Notes under the pieces: generated by a model
Seen by the model: the letters and a program-made list of their open reading frames with translations, nothing else
What the model was told of the DNA's origin: nothing
Databases searched by the model: none
Position numbers and translations under genes: made by a program
Part shown: in pieces, positions 24,001 through 36,399 of the stretch
Numbering within the stretch: the stretch's first letter is position 1
How the letters are laid out: each line of letters starts with the position of its first letter
DNA from: Pinus tabuliformis
Taxonomy: Eukaryota > Streptophyta > Pinopsida > Pinales > Pinaceae
Assembly (NCBI GenBank): GCA_031772625.1
Contig: CM062810.1
Coordinates: 710,808,866 to 710,872,865 of the forward strand
Direction: 5' to 3'
Length of the DNA: 64,000 nucleotides

Positions 24001-25380
24001 GTGCTTGGCCCCGCTTATGCCTCTGATCTTAATGGCATTGGCCCTCCCCTTGCCAAGTAGTTCGCAAACACTGGATAGTGGTCCTTGTCGTGCCCTTGGC
24101 CTTTTCATTTTATGCACCATACTTCCTCGTGCACCTCCGGCCGAGTTGTCATGTCCTATTTCAAACTTTGCATCTCCAAACATAGATTTTGCAGTTGCAC
24201 ATGGATTTGTTGGACTCCCAACCCAGGGTCTTGTATAGGGGTCTCATGCAATGTCATCGCCATCTCCAATGCTTCGGCCTGGGTGGAAAGTTTTTGTTGT
24301 GACAGCGTCATCCTTAAGTGTGGTGTAAGTGAGGCCACAAACCATGTGTGATGTTGTGCATTTTTTAACGTCATATTAGATTCGCGGATCATACTCTTCA
24401 GCCGTTGGTCCAGATCCCAGGGGGTCTCTCCTGGGAGCATCGCGATCTCCTTAAACCTGATGACTGATTGTGTCTCTAATTTTGGCCTGCTAAATTCCCT
24501 GTTCAACGTGGTCTAGATTTCTACAATCCTGCATTCGGGTGGTCATTAGAATGCTTGATATACCACGTTAATGCGCGATCCTACAGCGCGCTCACTAGCG
24601 TAGCATTTTTAATATTATCATCCACGACGCCCTGTGCTTCCCATATTGCTCTTACTATGAACCAGAATTGGTTTGGATCTTCATTCCCTAGTCCTCTGAA
24701 TACTGGTAGTTTGATCGCGCTCGCCCTACTGAACTGTGGAGGTGGCAGAGGTGGAGGTGAGGGGGAAAAGTGGGTGGCAGTGTGAGTGGAGGTGGTAAAC
24801 GCGAAATTCGATGTCTTATCAAACTGACCGTGCTTCTCAGAGAAACCTTCATGAGCTCGTCCTCGCTCTCCCGCGAGGGTGAAATTAAGGGACTGTTTTC
24901 TAATTCTTCACTACTTCCACTTCTGTAGATCTTTCCGCTTCACGTAGTCCCAAACATTAATTTATTCGCATAACCCGCTTTTCACACAATAGCATCTTAA
25001 TCCAAGTGTTCAAAGATTTAATATACTTAACTCGGGATCCCTTGAGAAAACATCGCTCGGCCTCACTGTAGCTAACGGTCGTGTCTACTGCGAACTCAGT
25101 GATAAATCCTCCTATTATTTAGTCGAGCCAGTGGTCCACAACTCGCGCTATCTTATATTCTGAGGCTTCTAGTCTACGCACTAGTTCCGGAGTCCACACT
25201 ATTGGTTTGTCGAGCCTACACCTTCCTTGACTGTCTGCTAACTTTGCGATCCACTCATACAGCTCAGACGGAAAATATGCAAAGAAAATTTCGTGGATTT
25301 CAGTGTACAAGTAGCAATCCAACCATTGTTCCTTAGATACTCGCGGATTTCTATTTTCCTGTGCTGCAAACTCGTGACTC
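21050..25380 (-). mobile_element. Gag-protease region of the non-autonomous LTR element
   Basis: Minus-strand order from 25.4 kb downward is as follows. A gag N-terminal region (25,370-24,550) includes LPVFRGLGNEDPNQFW. The gag C-terminal part (24,506-24,156) has RFKEIAMLPGETPWDLDQRL and FVASLTPHLR. A zinc-knuckle region lies at 23,700-23,590 (CYNCGGPGHYARNC). An aspartic-protease-like part (23,063-22,842) has the terminal NPYPVLLGID. A second gag-like segment (22,832-22,206) has DEFLRKFESAIPEQQRFDAL and CRRM. A coiled-coil tract (21,776-21,459) follows. No RT, RNase H or integrase could be found between protease and the extra ORF, so the element would depend on a partner. It is broken. The join with the Tat integrase at about 25,380 is abrupt. 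Confidence 0.65.
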
Positions 25381-28300
25381 GCTTGACAATGTATGGGCCC
25401 AACCACATAGGCTGGAACTTTCCTGGACTTAACTTATCGACCTCTTGGTCATATAAGAGAACCATATCTCCTTCCAAGATGACTCTAGGCTTGACACTTT
25501 TGTCATATTGTGCTTTGATGCATATTTTATGAGATTAATTGGCTAACGCGACATCATGTCGAGTTTCATCCAAACTAGTTAGATGTAAAAGACGCTCCTC
25601 CTCTGTGGAAGTAGAAGGAATAAGTTCGATAGCTAGTTTCAGTGATGGAATTTCACATTCGATGGGGAGGATCACTTCCAGACTATACACCAATTGGAAG
25701 GGAGTGAATTTGGTAGTATTCCTAACTGAAGTTGGGTATGCCCATAAGGCAGCAAAGAGAAGTATGTGCCAGTCGGATTTGTGGACCCCTATCATACATT
25801 GAAGCATAGTATTAAGAACTTTTTTAATCGCCTCAACTTGTCCGTTAGCCTGAGGATAATAGGGAGTGGAATTTTCATGTGAACGTCCTAATTTGGTAGC
25901 TAATTCGATTATCATATGATTCATAAAATGCTTCCCGTGATCCGTTACTATTGCTTGTAGAACACCAAACCTAGCAATTACATGGTTAAAGAAAAATAAA
26001 CAGTCGTTTCGCCAGTGTTGTTAAATTTAGGCATCACTTTGGCCCAATTTGTAAAGTGGTCAACAATCACAATAATATAGCCATTCCCCCTTACATGTCA
26101 TAAAGTCGATATCCCATTTCGCAAAGGGACCAATGACGACAACAGGATGCAATAGAGCAGGCAGTGCACAAATTTTACGATCATAAATCTGGCACGTGTG
26201 ACACTTTTGGATTGCAAGGATACAGTCATGGAAAATGGTGGGCCAAAAGTAATCGGCATGTAAGATCTTTTGCGCGATATCGTAACCCGATAAGTGTCCA
26301 CCGCATGCCCCTGAGTGACATTCATTGAGGACTTTCTTGGCCTCCTCGAGAGTGAGGCACCTCTGTAAAATTGTATCAATATCACAATGGTAAAGGGTGT
26401 CGCCGATAATCACATAATTTCAGGATTGGTATCAGATACATCGTTGCTCGGAGCGAGAGGTATTAGGTTAGAAAGTCTAGGTCTTGAGATAGATTAGAAA
26501 ATATCCATACTAGGGGTCAAATGACGAGATAAAAAACAATGACTCATGTGGGATGGAATATTTAGATGCAGATTCAACATCAAGGGAAGGGAGATCGTAC
26601 ATTAGCTCGAAAAAAACTAAGGATTTATTTGACTTGGATTTGATGAACTCTAGGTTGAACTATTGGAGAATAACGATCCTTTTAGATTATTCCCCCACAG
26701 CAATTGAGGTGACAATATGTAAGTCTTAGGGTTGCAATCTGAAATGATCATAGTTTTGCGAAGTAAGATGTAATGGAGAAATCTTTGGATGGCTTGAACG
26801 ACCGCCAAAACTAACTTTTCCACATGAGTATACCAGATCTTAGTATCGTTGAGGTTCTGGCTCAGATAGAAGATGGGATGTTCAGTCCCCATATTGTCTT
26901 CTTGGACCAACACCATAGCTATAGTAGATATGGCGGAAACAATGTACATGAAATATTCGTGTTGATAATCATGGGGATATAAGAGAGATGCTCGAACTAG
27001 TACATCTTTTAAGGCATCAAATGCTTTCTTTATAGCATAATCCCAATGGAAGGGAATCCCTTTTTCCAATAAGCGAGTAAATCCTTTGGTCAGTTCAACA
27101 TAGTTAGGGATGAACCTCCTCAGGAAGTTAGCTTTCCCTTGGAGTCTTTGTAACTGAACGAGGGAGGAAGGTGCAGGCAAGTCAACGATTGCCTGGAATT
27201 TTAAAGGATCAATACAAATTCCTTGTTTCGAAATGACGAAACCAAGGAGCTGACCAAAACCAACACCTAACACACATTTGTGCAGGTTAAGTCGAATGTT
27301 ATAATGTCTACAATGGAGAAAAATGATCCGCAAATGCATGGGGGATCAACTTGATGCTTGGAGTGAGCAGGGAGATTATTCATATAGGGTTGCACGATAT
27401 TCTTGATGTCATGAAAAGCGTAATCCATCGCACGTTGAAACGTACCCCTGTGTTCTTTAAACGAAAAGGGAGATTTATATAAGAAAAGTTACCCCAAGGA
27501 CAAATAAAAGAAGTTTTAGGTTGGTCTGCTGGGAGAATTTTGATTTGATTATAGCCCGAGAATCGATCCATAAATGAATAAATCTCGTAGCCAGAGCAGT
27601 CGTCAACAATCTGGCCAATAAACGGGGTCGGGTAGTTTTATTTCAGACAAGCTCGATTTACATCTCGATAATCGACACATACTCAGATCATGCCCTGTTT
27701 CTTCATGATAGGGACAAAGTTCGATACCTAATCAGTTAAAGTAATGGGGTATATGAAACTAGCTCGAAGAAGCTTTTCGATTTCAGCTTTTATCCTAGCA
27801 TCCTTCTTGCGATGGATTGGATGGAAGCGCTGTCATACGGGTTTAGCATCAGGATACGTCTTCATTTCGTGTACTACTATGTTGGGGTCAATACTTGGCA
27901 TTTATTCATATGTCCAGGCAAAGCCATCTCTGAACTCACGAAAAAGGGCTCGATAAATCTCGATTTCAGTTGAAGAAAAAGATATTCCGATGTATAAATT
28001 TTTGAATATTCCTGGGTTAATTGAAATATAGAGATAAATGGTTTATTTGATATTCAAAAGGTTATTTTCATAGTCGGTCTCATGAATGGAGACATAATTC
28101 GTAAAGGGTTTGGAAAATTAGGTAGGTACACACAACTAAGATTATTTTCAATGGTATCTGGGAAGGAGGAATGATGACAATGTTCATCCCAAGAATCATT
28201 GTCTAACATCATGATTTACATGATGCTTTCATCAGTAGAGAATGTACACGAGAAAGGATCAGAGGGTGTGCCATAATCTAGTCATCGATCTACCCAATTG

Positions 28301-29645
28301 ATTGAAGAGAAAACATGGGCCACACAAGCCAAATAAATGGCTTCGTAATCTTTCTCAACAGGGTTAAGCGACATTCGATTGCCAAAGCGTTTTATGTTAG
28401 TTTCATCAAGTACAATCCATGGATCGATCAGGATCATAGAGGATGATATCATGTTGATATAGGATACTGAAGGGGAGGATCTAGGTAGGGGAGGAGGAGG
28501 GAGCGAAAAGGTTCCCATAAGCGATGATTCCTTTAATAAACTAACTCCAACATGTTGATAGGAATTTAGGGCTTCCCCTACATGAGGGACACTTCCAGTA
28601 ACAATGGAATTAGAGGAAAAAAATTTGAGTTGATCTATGGCATGGACCGCGCCTTTATGAGGAAAGGCGATCATCCAAAAGAAAGTTGAGATGATGGAAG
28701 CCATAGCATAAACCCATGTATGTCCCAGTAGAATATTATAATCCAGAGGTCCGTTAATAACTTCTACTTCAATGGAGACGACTTTTCCTCCTAGATCCAC
28801 TTGGAGGGAATTCAAAATCCCACAAGGTTTGTATGTCCTTCCATCAAAGGCTTTTAATGTGGTGGTCGATTGACTCGGTTGGAGTGAACCAATCATCTTC
28901 CAGTAAGACAAGGGCATGATGTAGTTCGATGCTCCCTCGTCCACAATAGAATGATGAATGTTATTACCATGGACAATGACCTGAATCATAAAAGATAACT
29001 GAGCTGGAAGTCGAGGGGTATAGTTTTCATGAGAGAAAACAACTAGGTTGGAATCTAATGGATCCACACATCTGATAGCTAATAACAAGGCCTTCTTTTG
29101 GGTGGGGTAGTTTTGCAACACCTCAAGAGTCGACATAGCCGAAGGAGATTGAGCCAAGTCTTCAACTACATTGTAATTTTGAGCGGCTCTCGAACGAGGG
29201 TTGAAAGCAAACTTATGGATAACACCCTTCGGAGGCTTGATAGTCAATTCCATAGGAACCAGAGGTGGAACAACATAAAACAAAGATGGTGTCGAATTGG
29301 AAGGTTGATTAGTAGCCTGACCATTCAGCGGATTCACATTACCATAGTCCTTATTCCGAGTGGCCACCGTGACATCGGATTTCATTTTTGAGGAGGAAAG
29401 CATAAAAAATGTGTTAGAGGAAGAGGCATCCAGGGAAACCATATGAGTCTCCTGATTGGGAAGCGGTTCGGTCAGCACAACGGGAGAAGTGGATGATTTA
29501 AGAAACTCATTCACTTGAACGCGGTGTAAAGTGATCCTCGTTACAAATAAAGCATGAATATCGAGGCTTTCGTTTATCATCAGAAGACAATTTTTTTTGT
29601 TTATCCTTCGGTGAGGAATCTTTCTTTTTCTTACCTTTATCATTC
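25240..29645 (-). mobile_element. Protease-pol region of the Tat-type Gypsy element
   Basis: From 29,643 down there is a protease region with EGASNYIMPLSYWKMIG and NGPLDYNILLGHTWVYAM (about 28,950-28,680), the form seen in Tat/Ogre-type elements. RT follows (27,800-27,380, MDRFSGYNQI, then PWGNF...LPFRLKN), then the RT-RNase H connection and RNase H (27,339-26,650). Next come the integrase zinc-finger and core regions (26,413-25,535, ECHSGACGGH, CHTC, YYPQANGQVEA) and the integrase C-terminus (25,477-25,380, PGKFQPMWLGPYIVKR), which is cut off where the gag-bearing element begins. It is a fossil with many breaks. Confidence 0.75.
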
Positions 29646-29799
29646 TTTTTCTTCCAGGTTGCTGTTGAGACTTTCCTTTATTAGATGAGTTGACATTTAT
29701 CTCGGAAGTAGAAGTTGCAGGGGGATGAGATTAATGGTTTTGTATAGGAGTAGTAAGAGAAATACCAAATGGTTTACTTGCTGACTACAAACTGGAAGA

Positions 29800-31794
29800 A
29801 CCTATAATTCAATCAGCATCATGAGATTCTTTACCAAGTGGAGGAGGAAAAATATTTGAGGGTCTCAGAGTGTTTGGTATCTTATCATAGAGCATGCCTG
29901 ATTGGGTATAAACTAGATCTAAATATTGAGCACGAGCAATAACTTTCTCTTTGGTCACGACTCCTACTTTGGCTACGTCTTCTATTATGGGAGCTAATAG
30001 TGATTTGAAAACCATTCCAATAACAACTAATCGGGAACATAAGTCTTGACCAACTGACAACGACACCTCCACTCATGAATGTGATCCGAATTGTGAGTAG
30101 AGTCTAATTGTTTGAAGTTAGTCAATGGTTCTGTTCCAGTTTCGTATCTGATGGGTAACTGGAAATGTGTGAGGAAGGCAGTGGCTAAAGTTATGAAGTT
30201 GTGAAACAACGCTCTAGGTAACTCAATATACCATTTAGTTGCGGTACTCGTAAGCGTTCGTTGGAAAATATGAAGTCAAATGGAATCATCATTAAGTGAA
30301 TTGGATGAACACCATAGATGATACATCATGACATGCGTCGATGAGTCTTCTCCAGGATTCCCATTGAATTTTGGGATATAGGAAGGAAACTTAGTGGGAA
30401 TAATCGACCACCATGGCGAATGAGAAATGGGGTCATTAGTAAGTTGAGTTAAATCTGGTAATTCAAGAGTAGCCATAAAAGGAAATTGTCGATTAAATTT
30501 CGGAGGCAGATGACCTGGATATGAAGGGATAGCCTGGGAAATATGAAATTTCATTCCTAGATAAGGAGAGTTCTGATAATAAGGAACCTGGTTACCAGAA
30601 TATGGAGGGCTCTGATAGCCAACATACAAGTGGGTTTGTTGCCTTGAGCCGGGATGGTGATAAAGCTGTTGGAATGGTTGGGTTTGGATTTTCTAGCCTT
30701 GAAAAGGCACTTGATGTGATCCATATTGTTGGCTGATAGGGGTTTTCATTGCCCCCTAGCAGAGGTTCGATTGAGACTATGCCAAATTTTGAATAATTTG
30801 ATCTATCGAAACTTGAGGAGTACCTTGTGCAAGCGATTAAGAAGGTGAGGGACCTTGTACAGGTTAGATAATCGAGATCTAGGGGGGCCAGATACCATTG
30901 GAATGGGTTGTAAAGGTTCACTCACATGTATCTGAACTTTTTGAGGCTTTGATGGATAAGTGGGAATTTGTGATGAAGATGATAGAGTTTGAGGATTCCG
31001 AAATTGATCCCAAAATGAACCAGGTTGAACGGGTAAAGTAAGTTGCCAAACACTGGAAGCCATTCCAAGATAAGGAGGACTATAACTAGACGGATTACCA
31101 TATTGAGGTATACCAACAACAAGTTCCCCCCCTTCCCTAGGAGGAGGAGACGATAGAGGCAATTGTCATCCAGATGGAGGGTACCCAACATAAGAAGGGT
31201 TGGGTTGTTGAGGGTAGATTTTCACATTGATATAAGGGCCAGCCTACTGCTCTATTGTAGGTGTAGATGGAGGAATATGAGAAGAATGTGTGGCACTCAT
31301 AACAGAAGTAACAAACATTATTCCTAAATTGGATGCCATGGGAGAGGTCCAAGGACTGGAAGCCACACCAGAAAAGTTACCAGATAATGACTGATAGCCA
31401 TTTGAGACGGATGGACCACCATATAAATGTGCTTCTATTAATTTTACAAACATAGAGGAGGATGTGATGCTTGATGTCTCAACCATAATGGTGGACAAGA
31501 TGGGAGTTTGGATATGTTCCAGTCATGGTTAACAATCCCAATGAAGATTGTCGCGAGAGATCTGCAGGTAGGCCCAAAGAATCAGGTAAAGGAGATTGTG
31601 TCTGAGGTTGAGGATACAAAAGAGGATTGGTTTTATAAAAATATAGTCCTTCCCAATGAACGAGAGTATAGGGACACGACTCTTCTTGAGGGATCTATTC
31701 AATACTCAGAAGTTCGTGTGGAAGAGGTTCACCATGAGGCCCAAGATATATTGGTTCTGTTTGAGACAAAGGAGGAGAGGAGTAGGTCCCAAAG
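29800..31794 (-). mobile_element. Gag region of the Tat-type Gypsy element
   Basis: Minus-strand protein-like sequence. A Pro/Tyr/Gln-rich N-terminal portion (31,500-30,600, with repeated YPGNQ- and PPYSG-like phrases) is followed by a gag-core-like part (30,480-30,080, PKFNGNPGEDSSTHVMMY) and a DL..VY-type segment (30,070-29,810). The LTR solo insertion at 31,795-32,245 interrupts its upstream part, which continues as Pro/Glu/Thr-rich coding-like sequence from about 32,570 to 32,260. Broken in many places. Confidence 0.55.
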
Positions 31795-32245
31795 TGTTAT
31801 GCTCTTAACCTACGATAAATTCCACAATACCAAATACGCGAAGAAATAAAACCCAGAACATAGAATAAAATGAGAAAAAAAACAAGTATTTTATTATTCA
31901 GAGCTGAAAGCAATGTTCGATTGCCTCTTTGAGGAGGCAACCTCCAACAGAGCAGATCGCAATTACAAAATAAGACTCGATGATATTTTCCTTCTAACTA
32001 TGACTATTTATAGCTAAATGACCTTCAACAACCTAACGACTAGTGGTCCTTTGCATAACATGGGTTAACCACTTTATTTATTAATTATGGCCCTTTTGCA
32101 ACTAATTGTGGTCCCTTTCTTAAATGCGGGACAACCACTTACAATTACTAATACTGGCTTTATTAAATATTTAACTAACTATGACTATGACTCGACCCTA
32201 TTGGGTTTATTACATAAATAAAGGGTTTATGGTTGGACCCTAACA
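31795..32245 (-). mobile_element. Solo LTR with 5-bp target duplication
   Basis: A 451-bp unit with inverted ends TGTTA...TAACA is flanked on both sides by the direct repeat CAAAG (31,790-31,794 and 32,246-32,250). A TATA-like CTATAAATAG near 32,010 and a downstream AATAAA on the minus strand set the orientation. No primer site or coding part is attached, so it arose by recombination between two LTRs after insertion into the Tat element's gag region. The perfect five-base duplication supports the borders. Confidence 0.85.
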
Positions 32246-32250
32246 CAAAG

Positions 32251-33904
32251 ACTTAGGTGAAGATGGTTGAGGCTCCTCGGGTTCAATAACCTCAAGAAAC
32301 AAAGTTTCTGACTAAGGAAGATCAGATTCAATGACCTCAGGTAATGAAGTTTTAAGAACTTCTGTTTCAATTATGTCAGTGTCACCAACATGAATAGATG
32401 TAGTCTCCGGTTCAGAACTCAAAGGGACACATGATTATGGCTGATCAATATGGGGAGTAGGGACATAAGTAGTTCTCGATGTTCCTGATTCGGTAGTTTG
32501 TGTTTGCCTATGTCTTGGACAACAGTTAGGAGTAGCCTCTAGAGGAAGAGGAGGCTTATTTTTCATTCTACGCGAACGATGGGGAGGGGGATTTTGTTCT
32601 TCCACGTTGGATAATAAATTTTATTAATGCAAAAAGAAATAAATTAAAAAGAGGGTAATCTAGGCATAAAGTATTACCAAGAAAACATGAACTGCAATAT
32701 ACACCTTGGAATACCAAGGACTTAACGTATGAAAACCAATCTCCCCGAATGTTGTGTTCGGAATATCACCGTATACAAGGTAGTGAACTCAGTTACCTAT
32801 GGATGGATAGCAACCTACTGGGGACTCCCAAAATATACACGACAATACGTGGGAGTGAAATCCGTAGTAGTGTTGTCTAATGCATAACGATTCGATGAGA
32901 GCATTCTCATATACTTTACGTGCGTGGAGAGACCAAAATATACTCGAAGGTACGTGGATTAAGATCCTATACACTCACATACGTGGAATGAGATTTCACC
33001 CGTGGGATGCAATTCTGGCAAACAATGGAAGCTCCTAAGGTTAACGACACTGGTTGATTCAATAAATTTTACTGTTTATATTTTATTATGTTTCAGTTTT
33101 AGCGCTCACCACAAATGTCACCTGAATATCCTAAAATGAAAATGTAGCATGAGAAAATAGAAATCCTTTCTATTTCAATGAAAATATAGCTAAGGAAGGG
33201 AAGAAACACTTAATATGCAGCACACAATACGCAATAGACAATATGCAAGATGCAATTTCCTTTATGATGCAACTATTCCTATGCTAATGCACATGCAAAA
33301 CCCTAAATGGCGATGCAAATTTTTTCTTTTCACCACACTTAATTTTCGAAATGAAGAAAACTAAGATGAAAATATTCAATTATCGATTCAACTACACTTT
33401 TCAGAATGAGGACTCGAACAACAATTCATCCAAACGACCAAAAATCAAAGGAAATTAGTTTGCAAGAAACCAAATGATAAGAAAAAGGAAAAATAAAAAC
33501 CAATTCTTACCAAAGGAAAACAACACAAATGCAAACCAAACAGAAGCTTTAGAGAGACCACAAGACACAAAAGACTCATGTAAGTTTAGCTAGAAGTAGG
33601 TTGACCAAAGATTGGCTCAAGAACTAAGGAAAAATTCATGCAAAAACAGGGGCCAACATTGGTGCAGAAAAGGCACCAATGCATTGCAATGCTAGTGCAG
33701 AGTGGGCCAAGGTGAAGTGCAACGCTCTGTCAAAGCTACAAGGGGTGCGTTAGACCTGGGAAAGAGGATTCCAGCACAAAAATTTCAAAAAAGCCTCAAT
33801 GAAATCAATTCCTAGTTCTTTTCTCGGTTGGATGATTCAATAAAGTTCTATTAAGGAGGTAATCAAACACAATGGACAAGGAAACCACTAAGGGAATACT
33901 TTGT
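32251..33904 (-). other. Gag start and untranslated leader of the Tat-type element
   Basis: The left part (32,260-32,570) is gag-like coding. From about 32,600 to 33,900 there is A-rich non-coding leader with no frame of note. Around 33,650-33,760 lie GC-richer phrases ('gtgcaacgct', 'ggggtgcgtt') that recur near 15,300. Confidence 0.45.
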
Positions 33905-33922
33905 TCCCTAGTGGAGTCACCA
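33905..33922 (-). promoter_or_regulatory. Primer binding site, Tat type
   Basis: The minus strand reads TGGTGACTCCACTAGGGA ten bases after the proposed LTR end at 33,933. This closely resembles the TGGCGACTCCACTGGGGA primer site widely seen in plant Tat/Ogre-type elements, reported to pair with an Arg tRNA. Confidence 0.65.
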
Positions 33923-33932
33923 ATTTTTTATA

Positions 33933-34737
33933 TGAGATTTACGATTGTGGACAAAAGTATCTCCCCTAGGTTAGGGCCTAACCTAGAACAACAGAGAGAC
34001 AAGGAACACAATTCTTTTCCTTAAAGTAAATAGATGATGGAGTGAGGCCTACTTGGAATAATTTTCACACTTCACTCCTTCTTTACGTTGGAAGCTCCAA
34101 TCCCAACTTCGAATGCCAAAATTAGAACTTTCATGGTCAGATAACACAAGCCAAGAAACTACGAGATCTATTCAGTATCATCTAAGTACTTCATTCAATA
34201 GATCAACATGGTATTAAAATAAGTGAAATAACAACATCACATATAGGAAAACAATGAATTCTTTGCATTAATATAAATGGAAGGAGATTACAACCATAAG
34301 TAGCAGTTGATCTTGTAGAAGAGCTCCTCCAATTTGTTGACTTGTCCTTTCCTTGTCACAATATGCACCTCCAATCACCCTAAATGCATGAAATGATGAC
34401 CACTCACTATAGAATCATAAGGGCATAATCACTCTCCAAAAGCAAACCCCCAACCACATAGAAGGTTGGGAATATATAGAGAAGTAGGGTAAGTTGGGAG
34501 TTCTTATCCAATTACCAATCTAAGGTAAGAGATCCACCTTTGATGGAGGGATAGGATCAAAGGATAAGTGGTGAAAAATCCAAAGTAGGGAAGGATAGGA
34601 TCCGAATGTTTTATCCAAGGTAAGTAGTTGAAACAACTTCTGGAAACTCCTAGAAGGGGAAGCTTCCAGAATCCCGATCATTCTCTTAGATTTCTAGAAC
34701 CAACGCATGTGCAAAGGGGAGAAATCCGCTGGTGTCA
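33933..34737 (-). mobile_element. LTR of the Tat-type element (5' LTR)
   Basis: On the minus strand it begins TGACACCAGCGG at 34,737 and ends AAATCTCA at 33,933, directly followed by the primer site. It is matched over its length by 12,207-13,012. About 150 bases of AT-rich, unassigned DNA (34,738-34,883) separate it from the next element. Confidence 0.75.
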
Positions 34738-34883
34738 TTATCTTTAGAAGTATGCAAAGTTGGTACCCGTTCGATGTAAAATGTAATTCTACATCCAATG
34801 GTTCATACACTTGACATTCAAGTAAGCCTATAAAGAGAAAAACCAAAAATACAATTTAAAAAAAATAGAGTTGTCTTATTTTC

Positions 34884-36392
34884 TAATCTGATATCACCCT
34901 ATGAATGACATCAGTTGAAGATTTATTAAACAAAAGGTATTACAGACTCATGTGATGGTGTGTGTATTCTGTGTTATTGAAACAACGGATTGATCAGATT
35001 ACCAATACACAAAAAATAAATGGAAAGATAGCAGAGAAATGCAATAAGCAACACAAAGACACAAGAATTTTTAATCAGGATTTCACCCTATTCTCCAGGG
35101 CTACGTCTCCGGTCTAGCTTTCAGTGGTGGCCTTGTTTTATTATGTCTTTAAGCAGAAATTACAAATACAGGGACTTAATATGAGTTCTCCTGAAGCAAA
35201 TTTTGCTTGGCAGGGTGGTTCTTGGATTCCCCAAGCCACTCGAAGTACACAGACTCTTGTTCTTCCTACCAGCTCTGTGACTCTTGGTCTACAGTGGAAA
35301 GAGCCAACTGTGATGCTCAATCTGGACAGATTCCTCTATGGGAAGGCTTGAATCTTCAAGCTCTTTGGTTCTCGATGCTGCCTGTGGTCAGCTCGACCCT
35401 CTGTCTCCTCTGCTTGGCTTTACTGCTCTCTGTGTTCAGTCCTCCTCTCTGGGTTCACTGTTCATTGTCTCTCTTGGTCGCTAGGACTCCTCTCTTCCAG
35501 GTTTCCAATCTTTTTTTTTCCTGTTCTGACTGTCTCTATTTATGGCTTTATCCATTCGATCCCTATGCCTGTTCGGTTCCTCTCCCGCTTGTGTCGATTC
35601 ACCTTCTGTAGCTGCGCTTGGAGTTCCCTGTTCGGTGTTAGCATGAACTCTCGGGAAGTGGCCACGTGTCTCCATCTAACTGGTGCCAGCATGCTTCGTC
35701 GATTCATTTCTTCCATTACGCCGTGTATGCATTCCTTCTCCACTGTGGCGGTCAAACGGATTCCAAATCATTCTAAATCACGGTTTAATTCCCTATCGAT
35801 TCCGCTTCTTTCTATCAGGTGCAATCTCAGCCGTCTGATCTGGGCTCCTCTAGATCCAACGTCATACGCACGTCGAGCATGGTTGATTTTCTCGACCGAT
35901 AACGCACGATCACGGCGGTTTTTCTCTCACCTCCGCTGCCACGCATTGATCGCTGAGTGTGATCGCTCCGCTCTCCTCCAAAACCTCTTACCGTTCAAGG
36001 GCATCCCGAGGAAACCGCCGGTTTTAGAGAGTGGGTCCTGCCTTTGTCCTTTAGCGATTTATCTTTTTCCGCCCACGGTCCTTTGGTTCCCTCATGCGAC
36101 TAGGTGCTCAAGGCTTTCCCATTTTAGCCCCTTTTGCCTCTAAGCGCTAATCGTGCATCAAAATCACCTCCTTTTGCCGATCCGGGGCTCCCAGGGGCTG
36201 TTTTGACCTCCTGCACAGTCTCCATGGGCCTCGGTCAGCGAGCTTTGACCGAGGTCCTCGTCATTCCACGTTGGCAGCCATTGCCACTGGTTCAAGGCGT
36301 TTTTTTATCGCTGTTTTGGAATTTTCAGGGATTTGTTCAACCTGATTCAGTCATGGTTCTCGACAGCCTTTCTATGGATCCAATTCAGATCA
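34884..36392 (-). mobile_element. 3' LTR of the Gypsy element
   Basis: Direct repeat of 40,345-41,826. The right half (35,600-36,350) is GC- and CpG-rich, unlike the AT-rich surroundings. A purine-rich tract (minus strand, GTAGGGAGGC, 36,393-36,404) precedes it as the polypurine tract. A plus-strand open frame (35,565-36,143) antisense to the element has a counterpart in the other LTR. Confidence 0.85.
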
Positions 36393-36399
36393 CAGCCTC

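Larger units (their letters stand above)
12207..34737 (-). mobile_element. Old Tat-type Ty3/Gypsy element with nested insertions (proposed extent)
   Basis: Two direct copies of an LTR of about 805 bp (12,207-13,012 and 33,933-34,737) bracket minus-strand gag, protease, RT, RNase H and integrase remnants. Just inside the right-hand LTR lies TGGTGACTCCACTAGGGA (minus strand), the type of primer site used by plant Tat elements. A plant-mobile-domain remnant on the opposite strand sits between pol and the left LTR, an arrangement reported for Tat lineages with extra ORFs. A second gag-bearing element (17,072 to about 25,380) and a solo LTR (31,795-32,245) are inserted. A hand count over about 590 bases puts the LTRs about 9% apart. 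The copy is broken many times. That both LTRs belong to one element is inference; flanking pentamers TTATA and TTATC are only a partial match. Confidence 0.5.
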
